Shown piece after piece: positions 17,175-25,123 of a DNA stretch of 44,625 bases. The stretch spans positions 1 through 44,625 of the forward strand of contig CAMSTW010000023.1 in assembly GCA_947063855.1 (NCBI GenBank), in the 5' to 3' direction. A program made the position numbers and the translations under genes. The notes below the pieces were generated by a model. That model had not been told where the DNA came from. It searched no databases and worked only from the letters and a program-made list of their open reading frames with translations. Source of the DNA: an uncultured Dorea sp. Lineage in GTDB: Bacteria > Bacillota > Clostridia > Lachnospirales > Lachnospiraceae. Position 1 is the first letter of the stretch. Each line of letters starts with the position of its first letter.

Positions 17175-17209
17175 AGAGGATGGACAAGTTATTGTCTGTC
17201 CTCTTTTTT
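17175..17209 (+). terminator. terminator of rubrerythrin
   Basis: AGAGGATGGACAA / TTGTCTGTCCTCT forms a 13-bp stem with two wobble pairs and a four-base loop, followed by TTTTTT. It lies 30 bases after the rubrerythrin stop. Confidence 0.85.
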
Positions 17210-17308
17210 GGTCGCTTCAAATCATATCTATAAAATGTAGTTTTGTCTTGTTCTTTGCTATGCAGACAGGTATAATAAATATAAATTTTAGTAAAGGAGT
17301 GTAATTAC

Positions 17309-17548
17309 ATGCCGCCAAAAGCCATTATGTTAAATGATATGTTGAACACATTAGAAGATACAGATTATGATACAATCATTGATTACATCCGATTATTGTC
17401 CGCCACCAGAAAAAAAGAACGCGCTATGCAAACAATAGCGGCTATGAATGAATTTCAAAGTATCATAGGTGAAAATACAGGGTGGGATTCCGAAGAAGAT
17501 ATGTTGAAAGATATGGCGGAGTTTCGCAAAGGGAGACTATCCATATGA
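17309..17548 (+). CDS. antitoxin-like protein paired with a truncated PIN toxin
   Basis: This 79-residue protein is mostly helical and charged (YIRLLSATRKKERAMQTI in the middle, GWDSEEDMLKDMAEFRKGR near the end). It resembles small antitoxins that precede PIN-domain toxins but I cannot assign a family. The AAAGGAG ribosome binding site lies before the ATG. Its stop overlaps the next start by four bases (ATGA), the usual coupling in toxin-antitoxin pairs. Lower GC than the core genes suggests transfer. Confidence 0.6.
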   Translation: MPPKAIMLNDMLNTLEDTDYDTIIDYIRLLSATRKKERAMQTIAAMNEFQSIIGENTGWDSEEDMLKDMAEFRKGRLSI

Positions 17549-17655
17549 AAATAATGCTTGACACCAATGTATTGATATCTGCTCTGATATTCGTCGGTAC
17601 GCCAAAACAGTTGATAGGACAGTTGTTGCTGATGGAATATCTTTTAAAGAAATAA
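17545..17655 (+). pseudogene. truncated PIN-domain toxin
   Basis: Only 36 residues remain. The start MKIMLDTNVLISALIFVGTP is the first strand and helix of a PIN nuclease with its first catalytic Asp (LDTN). The frame then ends in a stop, and none of the other three acidic residues of the active site is present. It should be inactive. The antitoxin gene in front is still intact. Confidence 0.75.
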
Positions 17656-17703
17656 TTGGAAGGTCAAAATGTATTGTAGATGTAATGATTTAATATAAAG
17701 ATT

Positions 17704-17769
17704 AGCTTTCGAGGGCTTAAGAGATACTTCGGTTAAGAGAAAAATTGCGTAAAATAAGGGTTTTTAAGA
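17704..17769 (+). pseudogene. duplicated rubrerythrin 3' end, fragment 1
   Basis: AGCTTTCGAGGG, AAGAGATACTTCGG and the following 30 bases repeat the last 12 codons and 3' flank of the rubrerythrin gene (17106-17176) with a few changes and a short deletion. No start exists. It is a duplication scar between two toxin-antitoxin-like pieces. Confidence 0.8.
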
Positions 17770-17793
17770 CAAAAACAGAAAGGAGCATTTACT

Positions 17794-17982
17794 ATGATAC
17801 GGACAGTTACTTTGGCTAGAAACCAAAAACCAACAGAGGAACAAATCAGACAAATAGAAGAATCGGAAAAGAGAGAGATTGTATTTGATGAAGATTCTCC
17901 CGAACTCACGCCTGCAATGGAAAAGGCATTCCGATTAGCGGCAAAAAACCGTAACACACAGAGAAACATGTGTGTTTCTTAA
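17794..17982 (+). CDS. small antitoxin-like protein
   Basis: The product has 62 residues with AAAGGAG well placed before the ATG. The segment NQKPTEEQIRQIEESEKREI followed by VFDEDSPELTPAM resembles short antitoxin-like proteins often seen in Lachnospiraceae before a toxin gene. No intact toxin gene follows: the next 250 bases contain only fragments. It may be an orphan. Function is inferred from resemblance only. Confidence 0.55.
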   Translation: MIRTVTLARNQKPTEEQIRQIEESEKREIVFDEDSPELTPAMEKAFRLAAKNRNTQRNMCVS

Positions 17983-18126
17983 GTGATATGAGATAAATGT
18001 GTAAGTGAAGAGCGTGAGTAGTACGACGCAAAATATTATTCAGACAAAACAGCACGCCAGTTAAAGAAATTGGTGAATACAGCCAAGACCCTCGGAAGCC
18101 TTGCCATGTCTGCCGTTGATAAGAGA

Positions 18127-18213
18127 GTGGAAGCCGCGAACTTGGATACAATCCATGATACGTTCATGAGATGGCAAAAGACGAGACTAGACACGGTAAA
18201 GCTTTCGAGGGTA
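18127..18213 (+). pseudogene. duplicated rubrerythrin fragment 2, frameshifted
   Basis: The words GCGAAC, ATCCA and GATA, and CACGGTAAAGCTTTCGAGGG match rubrerythrin codons about 142-172, but a one-base shift breaks the frame after the IHDT word. The upstream 110 bases are an open frame of other origin (no start). The fragment ends at the same CGAGGGT word at which fragment 1 begins to diverge. Confidence 0.75.
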
Positions 18214-18231
18214 TCTGATTGCCACTCTTGA

Positions 18232-18456
18232 TTAAATCATTGTTCCAGCGACATGAAAATCTCCTTCGTATAATAATTTCAAAAAATCCTCTGGGTAATC
18301 ACTATACTGATCTGCTATTTCAAATTTAATGCTACGCAGATAAGATAACCTAGTATTCTGCGTATTTTTAATGTAAGCGGATTTAATATAACGATTCTCT
18401 GGATTTACAGTTGTATAAATCAATAGTTCATTTTCAAGAACCTCCAGAGGACGAAA
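18232..18456 (-). other. open frame in line with, and just after, the AI-2E transporter stop
   Basis: Reading on in the same frame after the transporter TGA gives 74 codons to a stop at 18232, with TTG at 18423 the only plausible start and no ribosome binding site. It contains NPENRYIKSAYIKNTQ and YPEDFLKLLYEGDFHVAG, which looks protein-like, and it is more AT rich than the transporter. It may be the remains of a transferred gene joined to the transporter end. I do not recognise it. Confidence 0.35.
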
Positions 18457-19623
18457 TCATATCTTCTCCACTTCTTCCGGCGTTATCTTCCTCTGCTTCA
18501 GCTTCAGGTACACAATCTCCCGGAACAGAGCATACGCAACCGACACTACCGGTATAAATATCAGCATTCCCACAACGCCCATCAGGCTCCCGCCGACGCT
18601 GACTGCGGCCAGCACCCATATGGAAGGAAGGCCCACCGAATTCCCCACCACGTGAGGATAGATCAGGTTCCCTTCCACCTGCTGCAGTACAAGGAACAGC
18701 ACAACGAAGATCAGTGCCTTAAACGGATCCTCTATAAATATCATAAACACACCTACCGCACATCCCACAAAGGCTCCGAAAATCGGAATCAGCGCGGTAA
18801 ATGCGATCACGATACCGATCAGCAGCGCATAAGGCAGCCGCAGAACGGTCATCGCCACGACGAACATACTTCCCAGGATAATCGCTTCCACGCACTGTCC
18901 TGTAAGAAAGCTTGAGAACGTATTGTAAGTCAGGGACAGCACCTCAAGCGCCGCCTCTGCCCGCCCTCTCCTGACAAATGCGAACAGCACCTTCTTCGCC
19001 TGCAGTCCCAGCTTCTCCTTCTGGAGCAGGATATAGATGGCAAATACAAAAGCGATAAAGAAGGTCGTAATACCGCTCACAATACTCTTCGCCGCCGTAA
19101 TCGTCGAATCAAGCACACTTCCGGCTCCATTCTTGAAGAAGTCCATCCCGGCCTCCATGATCTTGTTCCAGTCAAACTCAAGACTGTTCACCCACTCCAT
19201 GACGTCCCTGTTATTATGGAAGATCTCCTCCGCCCACCGCTGGACCTCAGGGATGAATTCCTGTATACTCGCACCCAGATTGGCAAAGGTCGTCCCAAGC
19301 TGCGGAATCAGCACGAACATCACGACTGCCACGATCCCCAGCACGCCAAATACGACGGCCAGCATACTGACAGGCCGCGCCAGCTTCTGCATATACGTTT
19401 TCCCCTTGATATGGTTCTCATCAAAGAGGTGCCGCTGCACGAAATTCATCGGCACATTCAGCACAAACGCGATCGCTCCTCCAAGTATAAAAGGAAATGC
19501 AATATGAAACACAAATGCAAGCGCTCCGACTACTACGTCATATTTCCACAGACATGCGATGACCAATGCCGCAAATACAATCAGGCCTCGTATCTTTCTT
19601 ACCGTCTCGTTGCTTAACTCCAT
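18457..19623 (-). CDS. AI-2E family (PerM/YdbI-like) membrane transporter
   Basis: The product is 388 residues with about eight membrane helices. A first pair of helices (about 11-55) is followed by a soluble helical segment (about 100-170) and then a helix-rich C-terminal half containing GIVIAFTALIPIFGAFVG, characteristic of the family. Members have been tied to export of autoinducer-2, sodium/proton antiport or sporulation, so the substrate is not safely known. The TAGGAGG ribosome binding site is seven bases before the ATG. Confidence 0.9.
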   Translation of the reverse strand: MELSNETVRKIRGLIVFAALVIACLWKYDVVVGALAFVFHIAFPFILGGAIAFVLNVPMNFVQRHLFDENHIKGKTYMQKLARPVSMLAVVFGVLGIVAVVMFVLIPQLGTTFANLGASIQEFIPEVQRWAEEIFHNNRDVMEWVNSLEFDWNKIMEAGMDFFKNGAGSVLDSTITAAKSIVSGITTFFIAFVFAIYILLQKEKLGLQAKKVLFAFVRRGRAEAALEVLSLTYNTFSSFLTGQCVEAIILGSMFVVAMTVLRLPYALLIGIVIAFTALIPIFGAFVGCAVGVFMIFIEDPFKALIFVVLFLVLQQVEGNLIYPHVVGNSVGLPSIWVLAAVSVGGSLMGVVGMLIFIPVVSVAYALFREIVYLKLKQRKITPEEVEKI

Positions 19624-19853
19624 AGAATCCTCCTAAATCGTTACATAAATTCCAGCTTCCGGATCTCTGTCACCAGAACATCATATACAGTATTCCCATC
19701 CGGCGTAACCATATAAGTGCATATAAGTCTTCCTTATCCAGAAATCCTATTCAAAAAATCTCTTTCTCTTCTCATTCTGACGTTTTTCAAGGCAATTGTC
19801 AAGTACCGCAAAATACAAATTCCGTTCACAGGTTACATGACTTATCCATCCTC

Positions 19854-19898
19854 CGCTTAATGGGTATACGCTTAATGGGTATACACTTAATGGGTATA
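19854..19898. repeat. three 15-bp tandem repeats
   Basis: The units are CGCTTAATGGGTATA, the same again, and CACTTAATGGGTATA, followed by a partial fourth copy (CACTTA). They lie upstream of the transporter promoter candidate. Confidence 0.8.
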
Positions 19899-19974
19899 CA
19901 CTTAGACATTACATATTATTTTCACTCTCCGCTGATTGACAGGAGCCGGCACAGTTACAGAACATCCTTAACAC

Positions 19975-20030
19975 AAAACACCCCTGCCAGAAACCAGTAT
20001 CCTTAACCTACTGCTTTCCCACAGGGATGT
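19975..20030 (-). terminator. possible terminator of the surface operon
   Basis: On the minus strand ACATCCCTG pairs with CAGGGGTGT (one wobble) around a loop of about 35 bases, followed by TTTTGTGTT. It directly follows the last gene of the operon. Confidence 0.45.
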
Positions 20031-20038
20031 TCTATCCT

Positions 20039-20683
20039 CTATTCATCTTCATCCAGACCAGCGTACGCCTCCCGATTCCCAAGCCGTCCTCCGATCAGAT
20101 TCAGCACCACGCCGAGCAGCACCACGCAGGCCGCCGCGATCTTCCCCTCAAGGGACGTCATGATCGTCAGCACCCTTCCCACATAAGGAACCGTCAGCGC
20201 CACCCGCCCGATGTAATTATCATACGGCACCGGCGCAGGATCTTCCTTCTCGTTGGCGTCTCCCTTTGTGGTAAATGTACCCGACACCACGTTATTCTTC
20301 ACAACCCGGTGTGTAATGATGCCGGAATCCTCAAGCGAACCATAGAACGCTATGATATCCTTCTCCTCTACATCCTCAGGCTCTCCCGACCGTACATACA
20401 GGAGACTTCCCACCGGTATGGCAGGCTCCATACTGCCGCTGAGCACATTGTACATATGGAACCCGATCATTCCGGGCAGCACCAGCAGCGAGCACAGCAG
20501 AATCACCGCCACAATCAGCAGAATCCCCGCCGCACTGCACACCCTGCCGTCTGTGCTTCTTCTCTGCCTTCTGACAGGCCCGGCGCTTCCCGCCCCTCTG
20601 TCTCTTCTTTTCTGTCTTCTGACAGATCCGTCTCTGCCTTCCTTCCTGCTCTCAGGCATACTCCGCCTGTTCACATTTCCCAT
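20039..20683 (-). CDS. sipW: SipW-type signal peptidase I
   Basis: This 214-residue protein is an ER-type signal peptidase: Ser84 in SGSMEP, His125 in THRVV in place of the usual Lys, and Asp142 in GDANE. The basic N-terminus (about 50 residues, two imperfect copies of a RRQ-rich motif) precedes a membrane helix, and a second helix is near the C-terminus. SipW enzymes process TasA/TapA and CalY-type fibre proteins. The two proteins with such signals are encoded upstream in the same operon. It is the last gene of the 17-kb surface operon, and it starts three bases after the MucBP-like gene. Confidence 0.9.
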   Translation of the reverse strand: MGNVNRRSMPESRKEGRDGSVRRQKRRDRGAGSAGPVRRQRRSTDGRVCSAAGILLIVAVILLCSLLVLPGMIGFHMYNVLSGSMEPAIPVGSLLYVRSGEPEDVEEKDIIAFYGSLEDSGIITHRVVKNNVVSGTFTTKGDANEKEDPAPVPYDNYIGRVALTVPYVGRVLTIMTSLEGKIAAACVVLLGVVLNLIGGRLGNREAYAGLDEDE

Positions 20684-20685
20684 GA

Positions 20686-21735
20686 CTACATCTCATCATC
20701 GGACTGTCTCCGGATCAGCTCCTCGGTCAGTTCCCGGGGATGCTTCCTCACTACAGCCTTCCGCTTCTTCCTGAGATAGAACGCCATTCCGGCAAGGGCC
20801 AATACCGCCGCTGCGCCGATTCCGATATAGATCGGAAGATATCCCATCAGATGTCCGCCCGGGCGCCCCGGATCCATCTTCGCAAGCGGCACGCCTTCAT
20901 CCAGATCCTGCACCTGATCCGGCATGTCGGCCTGCGGCACCGCGTCATCCGGCACTGCTACCGGCGCGTCACCGCCAACGCCGGCGTCCGCTCCGGCCGC
21001 ATCCGCTCCGGGTCCTGCCGCCGCTCCTGCATCTGCTCCGGCCGCCCCCGCATCCGCTCCAGGAGCCGTACCGCCCGCAGTTCCCGTCCCGGTCGTCCCG
21101 GTTCCGGGCGTTCCTGCGTCTGCTTCCGGAGGAGCCGTCGTCCCTACGGGAGTATACTGGAAATTAAACACATTTTCCGCCTCATTGGCCGATAAGGTCA
21201 TCACCAGATTGTACGCCTGGGGCAGATATCCGTCCACATATCTTGCCGACACATACTGCCGCTCTCCCGGATTGCCATAGTAAGTATCACTTGGCAGGAG
21301 ACTGTTTCCGGCCGCATCCTGATAATTGACCGTATATTTTACCATGTCGCCGCTCACCGCGTACGCAATCACATAATCTCTGTCGCTTCCCACTTCAAAG
21401 GTCGCCGCCGTCGCTTCGGAATTATCTCTTCCAGATCTTCTGACGCCCTTCACATGGTATCTCTCATCCGTCACCTTCGCCGCATCCTGGGGAATCATAT
21501 ACACTGTATCACCGTACTTCAACCCGCTGACCACCATGTGATCCCCGCTCATCGCCACGCGGGCGCTCTCCGGCGCCGAGATACCTTTCCCGGTCAATAC
21601 GCCCTGATTTCCGGCATACAGCCTCACCGTATACGTATACTGCGCATCCTCTGCAAACACCGTCTGCCCGGTCACCATCGTCAGTACCGCCAGAATCAGA
21701 AGACCTGTGCGTATCTTTCTTATACACTTCATCAT
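20686..21735 (-). CDS. MucBP-like membrane-anchored surface protein
   Basis: The product has 349 residues. Signal peptide (cleavage near FAED, about residue 28), an extracellular region with a MucBP-like stretch (VKYTVNYQDAAGNSLLPSDT, about 133-152), a Gly/Ala/Asp/Pro-rich low-complexity stalk (about 200-265), and a C-terminal membrane helix with a basic tail. It has no LPXTG motif, so the helix should anchor it directly. MucBP domains can bind mucin in some lactobacilli, which is only a suggestion here. Overlaps the previous gene by four bases. Confidence 0.7.
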   Translation of the reverse strand: MMKCIRKIRTGLLILAVLTMVTGQTVFAEDAQYTYTVRLYAGNQGVLTGKGISAPESARVAMSGDHMVVSGLKYGDTVYMIPQDAAKVTDERYHVKGVRRSGRDNSEATAATFEVGSDRDYVIAYAVSGDMVKYTVNYQDAAGNSLLPSDTYYGNPGERQYVSARYVDGYLPQAYNLVMTLSANEAENVFNFQYTPVGTTAPPEADAGTPGTGTTGTGTAGGTAPGADAGAAGADAGAAAGPGADAAGADAGVGGDAPVAVPDDAVPQADMPDQVQDLDEGVPLAKMDPGRPGGHLMGYLPIYIGIGAAAVLALAGMAFYLRKKRKAVVRKHPRELTEELIRRQSDDEM

Positions 21736-22571
21736 TTTCCCGGCCTCCTTCTTCCTGTCTGCGCTGCTGTGTCATCCTGGATCCACACGCCGGCCTCTGC
21801 CGCCAGTTCTTCCTCACGGTCACGTCTCATCCTCACAACCGCCAGAAGCATCAGAACCAGGCCCGCGCCCAGCATCATCAGCATATACAGCATGATCCGG
21901 GACTGGTCGCCCGTCTTGATCACCTCACGGTTCCTGCCAGGCGTATTTCCCGGAGGCGTATTCCCGCTTCCCACCAGCTCCGTCGCAAAATCCATCTGCA
22001 GCTTCGCATAAGTATTCTGGTAGTTATTCACCAGCGTCTCGCCGTCCAGCGCCACCTTAAGCTTCACAACGCCCGTATCGCCCTTCGTCATCCGATCCAG
22101 GTAGAAATAATCCTCAAGCGTCGTGGTCGCTCCGTGAAGCCCCACGCCGTTGATCCTGCCGTCGCCGCCGAATTTCTCACTGGAATACAGCGTCGTAAGC
22201 TCACCCTTCGTATCCGTATAAGTCAGCAGGTAGTCATAAGCGCCTCCCGCCGCGTCTCCGGCGTCCTCAAGGGTGCTTAAGACCTCATTCTTCATATACC
22301 AGTCCGCATTCTCACTGCAGGTGTTCTTAAGCGTGATCGTAAGCTCCACCGAATCTCCCGGCTGCATCAGGTTGATCTCATCCCCTATGTTCGCCGTGGT
22401 GAAATTACTGCTCATCTTCTTCCCGTCGAAGGTCACCTGCCATCCGGACGCACCCTGTCTGTCCTCTGCAAATGCAGTTCCGCGGGGTATCAGTGAGGAA
22501 GCAAGCACCAGAGCCGCAGTCAGGACGATCGCCGGGCCAAGGCCCGCTATATTTCCCTTTCTTCTCTTCAT
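21732..22571 (-). CDS. secreted surface protein with variant sorting signal
   Basis: The product has 279 residues. A signal peptide (cleavage near FAED, about residue 36) is followed by a beta-rich region (SVELTITLKNTCSENADWYM), with NIGDEINLMQPGDSV reminiscent of CalY/TasA-type repeats. Near the C-terminus EVIKTGDQ, a membrane helix and a basic tail form a sorting-signal-like end; the word differs from LPXTG and resembles the (N/D)PKTG/VIKTGD variants of sortase B-type substrates. It might be a tip or anchor component for the neighbouring SipW substrates. Overlaps the MucBP-like gene by four bases. Confidence 0.68.
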   Translation of the reverse strand: MKRRKGNIAGLGPAIVLTAALVLASSLIPRGTAFAEDRQGASGWQVTFDGKKMSSNFTTANIGDEINLMQPGDSVELTITLKNTCSENADWYMKNEVLSTLEDAGDAAGGAYDYLLTYTDTKGELTTLYSSEKFGGDGRINGVGLHGATTTLEDYFYLDRMTKGDTGVVKLKVALDGETLVNNYQNTYAKLQMDFATELVGSGNTPPGNTPGRNREVIKTGDQSRIMLYMLMMLGAGLVLMLLAVVRMRRDREEELAAEAGVWIQDDTAAQTGRRRPGK

Positions 22572-22586
22572 ACTCTCATCCTCCCT

Positions 22587-23441
22587 CTACAGAATCCCAA
22601 GTCCGGCCGCATCCACGCCCCAGGCGCTTCGGATGGCGTCCTGGGCGTTGTGTGTCTGCACCGCGTCCACTTCCACATCCACATGGAACTCTACGCCGTC
22701 ATATTTGTAAGTCGTGGTGATGGTGTTGCCCTTCGTCTCCACCGTCGCCTCCGACGCTACCTCTCCGTCGATACGGATGGTGTCGGCAAATGGAACCGAC
22801 TCACTGCCGGACGTCAGGATGCCCTTGTGATATAGCTCCATGCATTCCTTCTCTCCTCCATCTCCGGCCTCGCCCGCATCCACCGGATTCTTCACCCACT
22901 GACCTTCATTCACCAGATTCAGGTCGATCAGGGCCGGCGATAATGTGGTTACCTTCACGTTCTGTCCGTTCTCATTCTTCTTCGTCCAGTATCTATAGAT
23001 TCTCACACGGACATACTCATCTATGGATCCGCTGTTCTTCACAGACAGCTTCTCTTCATACTTCTTATTCAGCGCAAGCTTCTCCTTCTTCCCGTTCTTA
23101 TCCTTAGGAAGCATATTCTGAAGAAGCGCGCCGCTCGTGGAATCCGCCCCGCGGTTGGTATCCGTCTTCCACTCGTCCTTATCATAATCACGGCTGCTGA
23201 CCACCTGCCCGTTCTCCACCAGGCTTACGCCGATCTGGGAAACGGTGATCTGCGCCGTATAGTTCTCGCTGTAATAAGTCAGCGCCGCCCGGGTGCTCCC
23301 CACGGTACTCCCAAGAAGCATGACCGCCGCCAGTGCAAGCAGCCCGTAGGTCACCTTCCTGCTGTTCCCGCCGTTTCCTGCGCTTCTTTGCTTTCTCCGT
23401 GTCTCCCGGTTCCTTTCAGAGGCTCTTCTTTCCTTCTTCAT
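22587..23441 (-). CDS. SipW-dependent CalY/TasA-like protein
   Basis: About 284 residues; the ATG at 23441 overlaps the upstream stop (TGATG), with a TTG one codon earlier as an alternative and AGGAGG upstream of both. The basic N-terminus (RNRETRRKQRS) leads to a helix and a signal of SipW type: GLLALAAVMLLGSTVGSTRA then LTYYSENYTAQI. The mature part has SVKNSGSIDEYVRVRIYRYW, the strand pattern of CalY/TasA-like fibre proteins. No anchor is present. It likely assembles into fibres once cut by the SipW enzyme at the operon end. Confidence 0.82.
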   Translation of the reverse strand: MKKERRASERNRETRRKQRSAGNGGNSRKVTYGLLALAAVMLLGSTVGSTRAALTYYSENYTAQITVSQIGVSLVENGQVVSSRDYDKDEWKTDTNRGADSTSGALLQNMLPKDKNGKKEKLALNKKYEEKLSVKNSGSIDEYVRVRIYRYWTKKNENGQNVKVTTLSPALIDLNLVNEGQWVKNPVDAGEAGDGGEKECMELYHKGILTSGSESVPFADTIRIDGEVASEATVETKGNTITTTYKYDGVEFHVDVEVDAVQTHNAQDAIRSAWGVDAAGLGIL

Positions 23442-24058
23442 CAACGATTCGCCTCCTCTCCCTGCCGGCCGCTGTCATCCGGCTCTTCCTCATATTCCGA
23501 ATAAACTCTCGACCAGTCTGCCGAAGCATTGCCATCCTCATCATAGACGACCGGCGTGCATTCCTGGATCACCACCACGTTGAAGTTATCCTTGTCAAAC
23601 CCCTCCGGAACATTAATCTTCACATCCAGAGGAGACGTGAAGGATATATTTTCCGGATGTTCATAATCTCCCGGAACCCGGCTTGCCGGAAGAACCGGCC
23701 TGTAATACACATAACGGAATCCCTTCTCATCTGCCGTATCATCCAGATACCAGTCACTGTTTGCCGGAACGTCTGGACTGTCCGGATAACCGATATCCAG
23801 ATCCCCGCCATAGAAGATCTTCACACGCACGAAGCAGTCATTGACTGCAGACTCATTCGCAATCTGGATATGCTTCGTCATCAGGGATACATCCTCATGA
23901 ATCGTCGTCTGCGCTCCAAGGCTTACCACCTCGCCGCCGCCCGCCGACACATAAGTCGTAAAATACGCCAGAGAACTCTCGATGGTCAGCGCCGCCGTCA
24001 TGCCAAGAGCCGCAGCCGACATCGCAATTACTTTTCCATATTTCTCCAAATACTTCAT
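23441..24058 (-). CDS. SipW-dependent TasA/CalY-like fibre protein
   Basis: The product has 205 residues. The N-terminus is a SipW-type signal (LGMTAALTIESSLAYFTTYV, with LAYFT at the cleavage region). The mature region holds VNDCFVRVKIFYGGDLDIGY and ends in an acidic tail. TasA and CalY families polymerise into extracellular amyloid-like fibres in bacilli; here the polymer is an inference. Its stop overlaps the next gene by one base, and the AAGGAG ribosome binding site is 11 bases before the ATG. Confidence 0.82.
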   Translation of the reverse strand: MKYLEKYGKVIAMSAAALGMTAALTIESSLAYFTTYVSAGGGEVVSLGAQTTIHEDVSLMTKHIQIANESAVNDCFVRVKIFYGGDLDIGYPDSPDVPANSDWYLDDTADEKGFRYVYYRPVLPASRVPGDYEHPENISFTSPLDVKINVPEGFDKDNFNVVVIQECTPVVYDEDGNASADWSRVYSEYEEEPDDSGRQGEEANR

Positions 24059-24076
24059 TCCTGTTGCAGCTCCTTC

Positions 24077-25102
24077 CTATTCTTCCACCGGAGACGTTGG
24101 ATTATCCCATTTCCAGCCGTTGTTTCCGTCCGAATCAAAATGGTTCGTCACGCCGTATCCGCCTCTGTTCCCGCCGTCATACCGATTGGTGAATGTCACC
24201 GACGCTTCTTCTCCCGCCCCGGCTTCTACCGCAGCGTCCGACCAGATCAACGCAGAATCCATATCCGATCCGACGATCGTATAGCTGGCTCCGGAATAAA
24301 CCTCCGTCACCGTCACCGTCAGTCCCGCCGGGATCTTATCAAGCGTCACCGTCTCACTGCCTGCACCCTCATGGGTAGTGCTGACCACTTCACTGTACAC
24401 CACCGCCCCTGTCTCGTCCTTTCCTTCTATCTGGAAAACGAATGAGGTACGTCCCAGCGTCTCGTTATAGTTCGACAGCACCTTCGTGATATTCAGCTTC
24501 CCATACTGCGGATCCCCGCCCGCCTTCAGGCCAATCTCCGGGTCATAGTTCCAGTCGTCGCTCCCCCCGCCTGTCAGCGCGTATTCACTGGTGGGAAGCG
24601 CCGTCAGGTATGGGGTGAACTCATATTTTACCGTATAATCCGCATTATAGGATGCTTCCGGTACGACCAGGTACATGCCCACATCCAGATCCTCGAACAC
24701 CCCTTCGGCTTCTTTGGCTGACCCCTCCGGCTTCCGGACCGTCACCTTCGCGGCCGCCTCTGCCCCGGGCAGATATTCTTCCGCTTCCTTCGCCAGATTC
24801 TGCCAGTCATCCGCCGTTGTCGTACTTCCGATATTGCCTAAGTTCATCTGTGAAAATGGAGCCACAGGCGTATATCTTCCTGCCACGTCCACATCAGCTA
24901 CCTTGTACAGCGACACCGGAATGCTCATCTCGTTAAAATCTTCCTTGTAATCACTGCTTCCTACAGATACCGTAAGGCTGCACTTCGCTGATGTGTCTAT
25001 CGCCGCAGCCGCCTCCGTCCGTATCCGGACCAGGCACGGCAATGTCAGCAGAAATGCCAGAGCCAACGCATATCCTTTTCTCGTTCTTCTACTAATCTTC
25101 AA
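24077..25102 (-). CDS. SpaA-like secreted pilin domain protein without sorting signal
   Basis: The product has 341 residues from a TTG start with GGAGGG upstream. A signal peptide ends near TEAAA (about residue 33). Two pilin-like domains follow: SVSLYKVADVDVAGRY with DVGMYLVV, and the second with LNITKVLSNYN and VTLDKIPAGLTVTVTEVYSG, the SpaA/Cna_B strand pattern including a Glu in TVTE. No LPXTG motif and no C-terminal membrane helix are visible, so it is probably secreted or held by other subunits. It may be a linker between the sortase pilus and the SipW fibres. Confidence 0.68.
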   Translation of the reverse strand: MKISRRTRKGYALALAFLLTLPCLVRIRTEAAAAIDTSAKCSLTVSVGSSDYKEDFNEMSIPVSLYKVADVDVAGRYTPVAPFSQMNLGNIGSTTTADDWQNLAKEAEEYLPGAEAAAKVTVRKPEGSAKEAEGVFEDLDVGMYLVVPEASYNADYTVKYEFTPYLTALPTSEYALTGGGSDDWNYDPEIGLKAGGDPQYGKLNITKVLSNYNETLGRTSFVFQIEGKDETGAVVYSEVVSTTHEGAGSETVTLDKIPAGLTVTVTEVYSGASYTIVGSDMDSALIWSDAAVEAGAGEEASVTFTNRYDGGNRGGYGVTNHFDSDGNNGWKWDNPTSPVEE

Positions 25103-25123
25103 CTCTTTCCCTCCTTACGGTTC

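Larger units (their letters stand above)
19624..20038. other. gene-free interval with 15-bp tandem repeats, promoter and terminator candidates
   Basis: No gene is supported. On the minus strand TTGACA at 19798-19803 with CAGAAT 17 bases later may be the transporter promoter. Three tandem copies of a 15-bp unit (CGCTTAATGGGTATA, with minor change) occupy 19854-19898, upstream of that promoter. The right end holds a hairpin after the SipW gene. Confidence 0.45.
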
